A stretch of 64,000 bases of DNA from Paramecium sonneborni (Eukaryota > Ciliophora > Oligohymenophorea > Peniculida > Parameciidae): positions 364,850 to 428,849 of the forward strand of contig CAJJDN010000052.1 of assembly GCA_905182985.1 (NCBI GenBank), read 5' to 3'. The translations under genes were made by a program, and so were the position numbers. The notes beneath the pieces are model-generated. The model did no database searches and had not been told where the DNA came from. It worked only from the letters and a program-made list of their open reading frames with translations. Shown in pieces: positions 1-11,688 of the stretch (positions within the stretch are counted from its first letter, which is position 1; the number at the start of each line of letters is the position of its first letter).

Positions 1-3
1 ATA

Positions 4-180
4 ATGGCAACTCCATCTTCATCTAGTTAAACAACTTCTGTTCCAAAATATAATATAGATCAAACAATATTAGAAGATAATAAAGATGCTAATTTAGAAG
101 AAGTTCATTTTTTTTAAGTTGAAATGCAATAAAAGTATAAAAGATGGTTAGAAAATATTGAGAAGAAGTTAAAAAAGTGA
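4..180 (+). CDS. Short ORF, probably the 3' end of a gene starting outside the window
   Basis: Reads 58 codons from the ATG at 4 to TGA at 178-180, with TAA and TAG as Gln. The last part (LEEVHFFQVEMQQKYKRW) resembles the end of the next gene (IEELHFYLVESQQRIKQH), and both have a Ser/Thr-rich stretch before it. The two are therefore likely tandem paralogues, and this may be only the last exon of a longer gene whose 5' part is cut off by the window edge. No function is recognised. The ATG at 4 could be internal. Confidence 0.5.
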
Positions 181-213
181 ATTTCATCTACTTATATATA
201 AATTCAATTAAAA

Positions 214-866
214 ATGAACATTTGTTCTATCCGTCATATCCCATACTCAAATAAAAACACTAGAAGAAAAAATATAATAGATTAGAATAGAGCCAAGAGT
301 TCTTAGGAAACAAGATTGCATTCAGCAACTCATTATAGGTGTACAACATAACAAAACAACAATCTTACTCCAAATCAACCCAATATGCAATTATTTGAAG
401 TATGAACAGATATCTTTTGAAACTTAGATTCAACCATATGTTGGCCAACTCATTAAGGTACTTATTATACCAAATCAATTTAGAATTAACAATAATAGTT
501 TGTCTCTACACAAATTAAAAAAAATCCATCTTTTAGAGTTAAAAATTATCATCCTTAAGAGATTGTCAATAATTTAGTATAACAATCTAAGTAATCGTTT
601 TCCATTAATCATATAGCGTTGAAAGAATCAATCGCATTAATTTTTTGGGTGATCTGCTTCAATAGATGGATGGAAGCAATCAGCAAACTAAATTATCTAT
701 TGTTACTGAATTAGTAACAGTACCTAAAAAAACAACTGCAGTAGTATTCAATTTTTAGAATGAAAAGGAATAACATATAGAAGAATTACATTTTTATTTA
801 GTTGAATCATAATAAAGAATCAAATAACATACCTAAGTTTTAGAATAATAAAAATATCTTAGTTGA
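214..866 (+). CDS. Unknown protein, 190 aa, tandem paralogue of the preceding ORF
   Basis: ATG at 214, TGA at 864-866, with three introns at 400-427, 458-483 and 591-616 (28, 26 and 26 nt, all GT...AG). Removing them gives 191 codons in one frame. The protein is basic and glutamine-rich, with short Asn/Gln tracts and a charged helical C-terminus (EKEQHIEELHFYLVES). There are no membrane segments or catalytic motifs. The end resembles that of the ORF at 4-180, which suggests a small local gene family. Function unknown. Confidence 0.65.
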
Positions 867-1027
867 TAAACTTTTATGTATTCATTATATATATTCACTA
901 TTATTTTTAACATAGATATTTACTTTCTTATAAATACATATAAATAAAAAGCTTTATACTTTTGATTCTACATTTTAGTATTAATAATCTTTCGAACATC
1001 AAAAATTGGTAGATAAACTATATAATC

Positions 1028-1279
1028 ATGAATAATCAATTTAAAAAAGATATTGTAAAAATAGATATAACGAAATAGGAAATAAAAATTAGAGAGATTT
1101 AATAAAGAATAATAAAATAAAGGTATTTAAGATACAAAATAAGAAGTAACTATACAATAGAAGCTATGAAAAAGAATAATTAAGAATTATAGAAAACCTA
1201 AAAAGATTAACAATTTCAGCAAGATTTATTGGATAGTACTTTTGATTAAGTAAGATTGATAATAAATTAAATAGAATGA
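1028..1279 (+). CDS. Tentative small helical protein, structure uncertain
   Basis: An open frame of 84 codons from ATG 1028 to TGA 1277-1279. It is rich in Lys, Gln and Ile, with a charged helical stretch (EAMKKNNQELQKTQKDQQ) typical of real ciliate coding sequence. A GTAAG...TAG intron may lie near the end and carry the frame to about 1383 (a segment reading NKLLQPVIEWVNKSFKHR), but I cannot fix the splice sites. The following 1280-1518 shows no convincing exon. It could also be the remains of a broken gene. Confidence 0.35.
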
Positions 1280-1518
1280 TTAAATTAAATAAATAGACAG
1301 AAAATAAATTATTATAACCAGTAATAGAATGGGTAAATAAATCATTTAAACATAGATATTGTATAAAATATAGAAGATGATTGATAAATTTTCAATTGTG
1401 TTGGGAATGATAAAATTATTTTTTTTTAAAGTATAGATATAAGAAATAAGATAAAATTGATATGATTATATTAGAGAGATATGTAGATTTGAACAATATT
1501 TTATTAGAAAAATAAATA

Positions 1519-2769
1519 ATGATATAATAAAGTAGATATTTTTTAAAACCATTAAAATTTATTAGGAATCGTGAGCGATTTTAAAAATAGATAATATTAT
1601 ACATCTTCATCTTCAAGATAATATACATCAGGTAAATGATAATGTTAGAAGTAAAACTTAAGAAAAAGTAGAATAGATAATTAATCGTGAGACACCAAAA
1701 GTTTAGGTGAAATAAGTTTTTTATATTATGTTAGACAAGAACAGTAGAAGTAGAATAGAGAAATATATAATAATATCCAAGAATGCAATCTTAATAAATA
1801 TTGAAGACTTAGACCTAAGGTTTTGTAGGTGGTTAAAGTTATGTTTCTAATTTTGGAGGAATATTTTAGATTGGATATTAAGGGAATTATTAGGTTTAAT
1901 AAAATTGTGTAGCAACCTGATAATTATACATGAATGTGACAGAAGTATCAAAGGAGGAAACAGAAGCACCATGGAGATTAGAATATGAATATTTATAATC
2001 TTTAATTGCAGAATTAGAAAAAAGAAAGGAAGTTTAAATAGTAGAGAAAATAGTGACAGATAATTCATAAATTGAATTATTAGAATCTCAATTAAGATAA
2101 TTAAGAACAGAAAATAATTAGTTGACAATTCAATTATAATCAATGAGAGGAGAAATTTAATTGAAGAGTTCATAAGCTGATGACTTAGATGCAAAGAAAA
2201 AGAATTTTTTAATTTGAGACTTAAATTTGAATAATAAATCAGAGATTATGAGGATTAGATTAGAAGATTATAATAAGAAAATACAATTTAAGTAAAAAAA
2301 ATGAAGATTTGATTTAAAAGATAAGAAATTTGGAAGTGAAATATATTAATAGTATTAGGTCAAATTAGCAATGTTATCTTCAGAAATAGAGAGATTAAAT
2401 TATACAATCAAAGTAAAGGAAGGAGATTTAGAAGATTGGAAACTAAGATATACTGATTTAGAATCTTAAGATAAAACAGTTCTTTAAGAAAAAGTAACAT
2501 ATCTTTGTTCAGAAGTTGAAGTTTGGTTAAAGAAATTCATTAAAGTTAATCATGATTATAATGAATGTTAAGAATAATTAATAATTTGTTAAGCTGAATT
2601 AGAAGCCTTATAAAAAGCATAACAGAAAGTAAATGTTCTTAATTATTATAATTTTTAGTAAGTTGTAGTAACTACATCAGAGGTTATATCAAGAACTGGT
2701 GGAACAACTACTACTTCATCTATTGGATAGACAAGAAGTAGCAGAACATAACAATAATTTTAACCGTGA
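1519..2769 (+). CDS. Coiled-coil cytoskeletal-type protein, about 356 aa, with one apparent frameshift
   Basis: Six short introns (23-36 nt) link exons from ATG 1519 to TGA 2767-2769. The N-terminal ~110 residues are Ser/Gln/Gly-rich. The rest is a long coiled coil with heptads such as LESQLRQLRTENNQL and a distinctive unit SEIERLN...EGDLEDWK...YTDLES of the kind found in long ciliate cytoskeletal coiled coils. It ends in a Thr/Ser-rich tail with Arg. Near 2195-2215, in a run of A and T, the frame is off by one base: one extra A would give a continuous DAKKKEFFNLRLKFEQQ. This is either a sequencing or assembly error or a real lesion. A cortical or basal-body role is plausible but not shown. 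The start is the least certain part. Confidence 0.7.
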
Positions 2770-2857
2770 GATAATCAATATTATACATATATATTAATAT
2801 ATAGATATAATTTATTAATCAATATTTTTAAAATCTTTATATATTCATATTATTGAA

Positions 2858-4944
2858 ATGGAGGATTCTTTAGCATACAAATTATGTACTCCTTTACCAT
2901 TACCACCTTTAAAAAACACTCTGACATAATAATAAATCACCAAAGTCTGTTCTGATATTACTTGCGATAAAAGACCATTTATTTAATCTCCAGAAGATCC
3001 ACAATTGTTTCATAATGATCATCTTTCCAAAATTATCGATGTCGAAGCATTTGTACTTTTTTTATTTTATTTAAGACCTCATAATTTTGTGAAGAAATGT
3101 CTAGATTAGCTAATCAAAATATTGTTCTCTATTAAGAATTTATGTAAAATAAAGAAAATATCAGTTTGTTGTAAATTTTAGAATAAGGGGAAGCTCATTT
3201 ATAAAAAATTGATGAAATGGTTATTAGATAAAAAGTAATTTAATTATTTATAATTCTTAGACTGAATTAGCTATTGATATTACTAATCTTTAAGAAAAGA
3301 TAATGGTTGTAATTCAATCAATAAAGGAGGAAAATATGAAAAGACTTGATAGTTTTAATGAGTAATACAAATAATCCTTTATCACATTAAAGGCAAATAT
3401 TGATTAATTTTTCCTATTGTCCAGATAAAACTTTTATTATTCAAATTAGAATACATTTTAATATAAATTGGCATCTTTAGGTACACCAGATGCGCAATCA
3501 TTTTTATCGAATTTAAAAAGTCATTTGAATAAAAGCAAATAACTTTCATAAGGAAATGTTACTCCATTATAAATGTTAACTGATTTACAAACTTTAGCAA
3601 GATTCTTATTATAAATGACTAATTCTCCTCCAAATTATGATAAACTACAAAATCCATAGACAAATATATTAGATTCAGTAGTAAATGAAGTTGGATTTGT
3701 ATTAAATAATGTTGTATCTGCTAGACTCTATATACCTTTTGGCAGTAATAAAGAATTATCTTAAGTTTAGACAGGAGAAAACAATTTATAACTATAAATG
3801 GCAGCTAGAAATATAGATAAGTAATAAATATAATAGATTTAGTTTCTAATTAAAACCAACTAAAAAGTTTTCAATAGGAGCATAAATATCTTGTATTCTA
3901 TCAATTTTAGATAATTTATTTGCAATTGGTTGTTAAAATGATAATCACTTAAGAATATTTGATACAACATAAAAAAAGATATCGACATTATTTGGTCACA
4001 CTTAAAATATAGTATATTTAGAGAAGATTTGTACTACTGAAACAAATAGTAGATAATTTGTATCTTTAGGTTAGGATAAATTATTGATTGTTTGGAATAT
4101 TGATGATATAATGATTTCTACATAACCCAGAGTGTTTAGAAAGATTTAATTATCATAAATGGCAAATAATGCTTTAGATTTAAAAGATAATACACATATA
4201 GCATTTAGTGATTTAAATAGAGATATTAATATTTGTAATTTCTACACTTAAAAGATTGGTACAAATAATACAAAACATTTAAATAAAATTAATGGATTGA
4301 CACTTTTAAAAAAAGGTGAGAAATTCATCTCTTATTCATCTGATTCAATTATCAATATTTGGAGACTAATGAAATATGGTTCTTCTTAAGATCCTGTTTT
4401 AATATGTGATTAGAATTTACATGATCCCCTTTATGGTTCTATCAGTTAGATATTTATTACAACATAATGGCCAGGTCATTGTATTATTGTTTCAAATGAA
4501 GGAGCAGTTAAATTATTTGATTTTAATAAGTAATTTTATAATTTATTATCTATTTAGAAATTGTATTGTATTTTCTAAATTTGGAAATAGAAAAATATCT
4601 AGTACTTTAATGGAAAGTGTTTTAATTGAAGTTTCTGATTAAAAAAGTATATTTCTTAATTAAAGTAAGTTAATCCTCCAATTTGGTTGATTACATTTAG
4701 TTTCAATGATAATGTTGCAACTTAACATCATTTGAGTATGAATCCTTATGCTATGCATTCATCTGATATCAAATTAGGACATCAATTAACAGTTGCATAA
4801 TAAATTTATGGTAAACATAAGGTTTAATTATTTACTTAATCCTCTCCTGCTTCAAGTGGAAGTGGTAAAATAGGCACAAATATACTTCTGTTTAGCAGTG
4901 ATACATCAGATGAATTATTGATGTATGAATTGAAAGGAATTTGA
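2858..4944 (+). CDS. WD40-repeat protein with N-terminal coiled coil, 651 aa
   Basis: ATG 2858 to TGA 4942-4944, with five introns (23, 26, 22, 28 and 32 nt); the exons sum to 652 codons. Residues ~60-200 are helical and Gln/Glu-rich. From about residue 300 there are degenerate WD40 blades with GH...W/F-D signatures, for example LFGHTQNIVYLEKI, QDKLLIVWNIDD, SDSIINIWRLM and EGAVKLFDFNK. WD40 propellers are protein-interaction platforms; no catalytic domain is fused to this one. I cannot assign it to a named subfamily. The gene ends 765 bp before the next feature on its side. Confidence 0.85.
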
Positions 4945-5651
4945 ACATTCTAAAACATTCATAAATAGTATATGCATAAAGTTTATATTCTTCTAAATAA
5001 TCTAAATTAATTATATAAACATTATTTTTCTATTTTATTCAAAGTTCAAATACTTGTGTTTATTACTTTTAATTAGAATTTCTAAAGGATATCAATAAAA
5101 ATCTATTAAAAAGAATTTCAAGAATTTAAATGATATGTAATGTTATAGTAAAAATTAACAACCCTTTTTTTAAACTTTTGGTATTTACAAGAAGATTATA
5201 GTTACATTATAATCTTAAATTTAAATATCATAATTATTAAGTTGATATTTAATAATCCCTAGAGATTTAGAATATATCTTAACAATTCTATTTGAGATTT
5301 ACTTTTTACTCAATACATTATAATTTGATTTAAATATGTAACTCTCTCCTTTTTCATATTATTCTCATAAAATAGAATTCTGTAAAAAATTACTATTATC
5401 TAGCCAAAGAATATCATTTTATTTAAAAAGCCTGAACAATATTGCTTTAAAAAGTTAAAATAAAGTAGTCCCAATATCAAATATAGAATTATTTGTTTAA
5501 ATGGAAATAAAATTATATATAATAAAATGAAAATTATAAACACTAAAACAATTTTCATTTTTTTTAAGAATAACAAACCAAATAAGATAATAAAAATTAA
5601 TTATTTATTTCTAAAAATCAGTTATCAATAAACTTTCAAAAATATTCACCA
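4945..5651. other. Non-coding, AT-rich spacer
   Basis: About 700 bp between two convergent genes. I looked at all frames with TGA as the only stop and found no exon chain with a start codon. No repeats or tRNA-like structure stood out. Confidence 0.5.
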
Positions 5652-6169
5652 TCAAAATAATTAATTACTCCATTTGGTAAACATTAAAGTCTAAGGATAA
5701 CATATGTTATCATGATAATTAGAGCATATCCAGCTTACATTTTACTACAATTTACTGCCTATATATAGAAATAAGTTGATAGAAATGTAAAGCTATGAAA
5801 ATTAATAATGATTACACTACGGTTACAAAAAATTCTGCTTCATTTAATTTCTATTCTAGAATTATTGTAGTTACTAAAGCTTTCTGACTTAGATATGAAA
5901 TAATCAAAACCAATATTACTAATAATCTTAAAATAATTGCTCCAATAAATAAGTAAAGTATAGTTTCAGCAAAAACTTAGGATGATTAGCATAATGGATC
6001 AACACAACTGAGTTTGTTATTATAATTACTCATTTCGAATCATGAATATGGCAAAAAGGCAATAAAAAATAGTTATAATACTATATATCATCTTTTCGAA
6101 TAAGGGAAACTATTTCTTATACTCTATTGAGTACAATAAGCTTTATTGCCTATCTAAAGGTATTTCCAT
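5652..6169 (-). CDS. Small multi-pass membrane protein, 157 aa
   Basis: ATG at 6169 (minus strand), two introns of 22 nt, TGA at 5652-5654; the exons sum to 158 codons. Three hydrophobic helices are visible: about residues 25-43 (MIYSIITIFYCLFAIFMI), 65-90 (LYLFIGAIILRLLVILVLI) and 105-130 (QSLLIFIALHFYQLISIY). The short loop after the first helix carries CVDPLC. No family is recognised. If the second intron is not used the frame would close at 5710 instead, so the last ~20 residues are uncertain. Confidence 0.6.
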
Positions 6170-6471
6170 TTTATTAAAATAATTATAAATATAGTTTTTG
6201 CTTTTAATATTAATTTTATAAAGAAACAATTCATTCATAGAGATCAGAATTGTTTATTTATCTGAACCGAATATCTGAGTTACAAAAAGTAAGTATCTGA
6301 TTCATATAATTCAAAGTTTTTTCAATAAATAAAATGCAAAAATTAATTATAGTTTTTGTATAATAATGAGAAATACATTTACTTGTATAGAATAATTATA
6401 AGAATATCGTAGGGAATAATAATTTGTATTCCTTTAAGATTTGAATTATATAAATAATTTATATATAGAAA

Positions 6472-8600
6472 ATGACTCTTTCTCATACTATTTAGAATTA
6501 AGAAGACATTTAAAGTTTAAAGTCGGAGCATTTATAAATTTTTATTTAAACATCTGAATAGGTTGTTTTAGATAAAATTGAATGCAAGAATTTAATTCTA
6601 ATTGTGGAGTATGATTTATATATTTATATTTTTTAGGGGATTTTTAAACTATAAGCATTATGCTTCTTTAATTTTATCATTAAATCACTTAAATTTGAGC
6701 AGTTTTAAATTGAAATATGGGTAATATGTAATATCAGATAAAATAGTGCAAATAATTAATTTTCAGATGATGATGCTAGAATTTTAGCTAAATTTATTTT
6801 AAATTAGAAAAGCCTTGTATCTCTAGATATTCATTTTGATTTAAAGAATCCATTAAAGTAATTATAACCAATTTTGGAAGCAATTAAAATTCATGAAAAT
6901 AAACTTATGCATTTAAAATTAAATTTTGAGTAAGTACTAAATATTTTAATAGAGATGAATTACCATTATGCTTTAAGGATTTATAATTTATTACATCTAG
7001 AAAATTATAGTCCATTTCTTTATAAATTGGATAAGGAGTTTGTCTAGGTTAAAATTGGTCTCATTTTGAAAATTATTTAGAAGATTCTATTTTGAGTGAG
7101 CTTTCTTTATTTATAAGTCCATTTAATAAATTAGATAAATCATTTCATTCTTTTTTTAAATGGTTAGAATCATAAACTAAGATTGAAAAGTTAAATATAA
7201 CTATAGGTGCTCAAACTGATTTAGATAAATAAGCACTCACTTAATTAGGTTTAGCATTATAAAAAATAGAAAATTTAAAATATCTTAATTTAATTTTACA
7301 TGACACCAGAAATTTATCATAACATTCTTTTGATCAAATTGTAAAATCATTAGGAAAATTAGAAAATTTGAATTTAAATTTAGGGTATAAATATATTTCT
7401 AAAATGATAGAAATAATTATGGAATTAACAATTATGATATTTTATACAAAGAAGTGAAAAATATTTCATCTGTTAAATTGTCATTAGGAGCTCATCATAA
7501 ATTTATTTCACAAGAATTATTTTTAAATTGCAATATTAAGATATTGGATATAAAATTGTTAAAAGGATGTACAATAAAGCAAGGAAGCTTTAAATCTATT
7601 GAAAGCTTTCTTGAAAAAACAGAAAAATTGATTATAGAGTTAAGTGATGGAAAAGATTGTTCAGATTTAGATTTAATAGATTTGATAGGTCAAATAACTC
7701 CCAATTGTGATATAAGATTAAACACAAACACCTAATATATAAGAAAAGTCAAATAAACATTGTAAATTTAATTGGATACAATTCAATCTATAAAAGTATT
7801 GTTTAATACTTTAAGTTAAAAAATGGATTTATTTTAAAATTTAAAAATCTTTATAAAATCTACTAGCATAGAATAAGAATCAATCGATCCTATTATAAAA
7901 TAATTATAATAATCTCAATTAAAAGTTTTAAGCCTGATAATAAAAAAGATAAATAATTTTAAGTGCAACTAAATGATTGATTTTTTTTAATAAATAGTGA
8001 TTTTGAAATAATGGACATTCCTATCGATTGAAGTTATGTAAAAATGTATAATGTAATTATATGGAAAATCAGTGGTGAATCAGTAAGTAAATTTTTAAGT
8101 GCATTCAGGATTGAAATTAGGATAGTAAGGAATGGAATATATAGCAAAATCATTAAAAAGTATAAACATTACAAAGTTAAGATTAACGATATTGTAAATA
8201 TAATATGTATCATTGAATTAGATTAGATAATTCTTTGAATGAGTAGGGATTGAAACAAATAACATTGGCTTTGTTAAATAGTGTAAATTTATAGAAAGCA
8301 TCCCTTTAGATTTTGGATTCTAATTAATAATTATAATAGTATATGAGTAAGATGTAAGCGACGATAAATTAATATATAAAAGATAAGACTAAACTGTAGA
8401 AATCTTATTGTTTGTTTTTATAAAAAGAATTAAATAATAATAATAAATAGATATCATAGTAGATGCTTGTAGGAGTGGCAGATTACTTGATTGAGGATGT
8501 AGTTTTACCAGTTCCAGCTGCAGGATAATATCATAATCAATAAGGAGGATTTGGATCAAGTTGGAATCCATAATAAATAGTAGAAATATTTGGTTAATGA
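6472..8600 (+). CDS. Leucine-rich-repeat (RNI-like) protein, 683 aa
   Basis: ATG 6472, three introns (23, 26 and 28 nt), TGA 8598-8600; the exons sum to 684 codons. Irregular LRRs of the ribonuclease-inhibitor type run through the protein, with alternating strand and helix parts such as LGLALQKIENLKYLNLIL, IVKSLGKLENLNLNLG, GMEYIAKSL and NEQGLKQITLALLNS. No kinase or other enzyme domain is present, although large LRR families of this look are common in ciliates, sometimes fused to kinases. The last ~45 residues are a Gly/Gln/Pro-rich tail. It converges on the PPKL gene with 36 bp between stops. Partner unknown. Confidence 0.85.
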
Positions 8601-8636
8601 AAGATAGAAAAAATTATTAAATTATTTATAATTAAA

Positions 8637-11220
8637 TCATGCGAATTATTTTTAAGATGAAGATTTTTTAGATCTGGGAGGTGTAAATTATCTTTTTCTT
8701 AATAGTAGTTCATCATTATCTATAACTACATATTTAGCATATCCTTTCTTTCTTTAAGTTGCTTCTTCTAAATCAATCCATCTTGGTTCTGAGGTAGAAT
8801 TGGCTGGTAAGATAACTTTAGGAATGATTTCACCTCTTTTGGAAATTGTGAGCATAGCTTAAGTTTAAATAAAATAGTGTTACATCCTTTATTATTTTAA
8901 GAGTTAGCACCATAATCTGGACATGAGAATACTGTAATAACATTATTATTTTATCTTTCAAATCCTTCTTGAGTTGGTTCATGAGATCTTATAATAATGT
9001 TTAAATTATTTTCTTATAAGAATTTACTTACTCTATTAGTACCAAATCTTATAGTTTATTTATTTTAAAATATATCTCTTTCTGGATTTGGTAAATTTTC
9101 TAATTCTTCTTCAGATAGACATGGATCAGACCATAATAATTCCAATGCAATTTTTTATTAATACTAAATAATTAAAATAAACAATTTACAGTTTTAGGAT
9201 CATGTACAATCTCTAAAGGTCTTTAAATAAGTTCAATTTCATCTACAGTTCGCATAGTTTATCCAATACCACCATGAACACATAATATTTTATCTTCTAT
9301 AACTGCTGCTAATGGTAAATATTAGAAAACTCTATTAATTCTTTAATAGATGCTATTTGGATCCATGATATCTTCTGCAAATTTAAGAAAACATTCATCT
9401 GCAAAACCATAAATTTTATTAACTTTAGAATCTTCATGATGTCCTCTTAGTAAATGAATTTAATCAGCATATTTTAATTTCAAGGTGAATAATAAAAGGA
9501 CAATTTCAAGAGATCTTGTTCCTCTATCTATATAATCACCTAGAAATAAATAATCTTATGAATCAATATCTCCATTATATAAATTATCATATGGAGCTTT
9601 AAAATGATCAAAGAATCTCATTAAATCTAAAAATTGACCATTTAGATTTCCATATATTTTAATTGGTCTTCTTAATCTTAAAACAATTGGTTCTTTATCT
9701 AAAACTCTTTAAACTTCATCACATAATTTAATAATCATATCTTTTTTGATTCCAGTTAATAAATTAGAATTAGGAGGAATAGATTAATAATCTTTAGGTA
9801 TTAATAAATTTTAAATGAAAGGTTAACATAATTAATCTAAGAATTATGATTTATTTTATGAATTTGGATCTTAAAATCCTGCTCCTAATTTTTTATGTTC
9901 ATCTTGCAATTTATCAATAGGTACTTTTTTAACTTAATTAGTTATATCTTCTTCTGGTCCATAAGTCATAGCAACTATAGCTTAATTAGCTAATCTAATA
10001 TTTTTATTAGTTGCACTAGATACTCGTACTTATTAATTATTATTTTAATCTAAAATAAATAATAAAATTATATACTTTTACTAGAATTTTATTATTATTA
10101 ATTAGTTCTTCTAAATTAATCTTAAGTTTATGTTTAATTAGTAGGAGGTCTAGGATTGAATGATTATGTAAATGATTAATCAGTTCTAAGAGTATTCATT
10201 TATCTCAATAATTAAGGAGTTTAAGCAAATCTGGTTTATAGATTTAATCTTAATATACCTTCAGTTGGTATATTAGGTTAATCAGAATCAAATCCTCCAT
10301 GTAAATAAAGAAATTGATCAATTAACCATGAAGAATGTCTAAATCTTTAGATTGCTTAGAATTTATACCAATCAGATGTTTCAGTATCATAAATTTCAAA
10401 TGGTAATGTCTCTCCAACATTATTAGATCTACCTCCTATAACTAACATTAAAGTTCCCAAAAATAAAGTAGAATGTTAATATCTTTATAATGGTTATTCA
10501 CTTTAACTTCTATATGGTGCTCTCACCCAATCCCATCTTCCATCTCTATGTTTTCTTAATCCCCATGTATCATTTAATGCACCTTAATCATTAGTTCTAC
10601 CTCCAAATGCTACCATCATTCCATTTGCTGATCCTGTTGTGCATAATGCAGCTGAATGATATACTCTTACATTTGGTTATTCAGAAGTGCATTCTAATTT
10701 TTACCATGAATATGGAGACTTTTCTAAATTAAAACTCCAAACATCATTAACAGGTTCTTAACCTGTATTACCACCAAATACTATTAAATGTGGTTTTATT
10801 AACACCATTGTATGTCCATATCTTCTCCCTGGTGTTGTACCTATTACTGGTACTGTTACCCATGTTCCTGTATCATCTCTTAATTCAAATACATATAAAT
10901 TATCATCTGCTAATCCTCCTCCACCTACTGCTCCACCAAATATTATCATTTAATTCAATTCTATTGCTAATGCTTAATGTGCTGCTCTATTTGTTGGTAC
11001 ACTTCCACTTGCTTCTATTCTCTTCCATTTCTTTTATGTCATGTCTCCTATATATACATCTCCTGTTATCACATATCTCCCTGTATCACCTACAGCTCCT
11101 ATTCAAATACTATTCATAACTTATACCTCCAAATAATGCAATCTTATTAGGTGCTATTAAACATATAGTATGACCAAAACGAGGCTAAGGATTATCTCCA
11201 CCAAATATCACACTTTCCAT
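8637..11220 (-). CDS. Kelch-repeat Ser/Thr protein phosphatase (PPKL/BSU1-like), 823 aa, probable pseudophosphatase
   Basis: Four introns (28, 32, 26 and 26 nt); 824 codons. Residues 1 to about 370 form kelch repeats ([51 protein letters not shown]). The phosphatase domain begins near residue 430 and matches PP1/PPKL over its length: [48 protein letters not shown]. The kelch plus phosphatase order is that of plant BSU1 and apicomplexan PPKL. The canonical GDxHG is GNLNG here (residues 504-508) and RGNHE is RGHHE (572-576), so three metal-binding positions, equivalent to PP1 D64, H66 and N124, are replaced by Asn, Asn and His. D542/D545 of GDYID and the HGG and SHE histidines remain. Normal two-metal catalysis looks unlikely; a scaffolding role is inferred. 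Confidence 0.93.
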
Positions 11221-11249
11221 TTTTATTTTAAATATTTATTTAACGATTT

Positions 11250-11396
11250 ATGGATTCTAAACTAATCAGACCATCCACACCCAAAAAACCATTTGATCCA
11301 TCATTATTAAGATAATCCAATAAAAAACCATTTCAATTAAGAACCTACCAACCAACTAATATACTTGTTATTGAAAACTTTTATATTTATACTTGA
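11250..11396 (+). CDS. Tentative 48-aa basic, proline-rich peptide
   Basis: ATG 11250 to TGA 11394-11396, no intron, 29 bp from the divergent PPKL start. The peptide begins MDSKLIRPSTPKKPFDPSLL and is rich in Pro, Lys, Arg and Gln, which looks more like ciliate coding sequence than its surroundings. No GT...AG exon extension is possible downstream because the next ~290 nt lack G. It may be a real small gene or a chance ORF in the PPKL 5' region. Confidence 0.35.
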
Positions 11397-11688
11397 ATCC
11401 TATATTTATATAATTCATTTTTCTATTTACTCTCCATCTTTATCCCACTCTTCTCTTTTATATCATACTATTTAAAATACTCAAATTTATCATTATTTAT
11501 TTCTTTACTCCTTTTAAAATCAATTATTCTCTCTACTTTACTTATTCTCCTCACATTCTTAACATTCTTAACTAATTCATTATTTATATTTCTTTTAATT
11601 TATTATTTATTTAACCTCATCTTTTATTTATACAAATTTATCTCAAATTATTATTCTTTTTTTCATTACTTTTCTTTCATTTTTTATT
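11396..11688. other. 293-nt tract with no G on the plus strand
   Basis: From 11396 to 11688 the plus strand holds only A, C and T; read as the minus strand it has no C and many purine clusters. The C fraction is not low, so this is strong strand asymmetry rather than simple AT-richness. The tract starts right after the G of the TGA at 11394-11396 and lies upstream of the minus-strand PPKL gene. Any ORF here is open trivially, because TGA cannot occur. No repeat unit is seen. Confidence 0.9.

Noticed and set aside
5710..5760. Stop at 5710 for the small membrane protein
   Set aside because: A 22-nt intron carries the frame on to TGA at 5652 with better-looking sequence; the alternative is noted in the entry.
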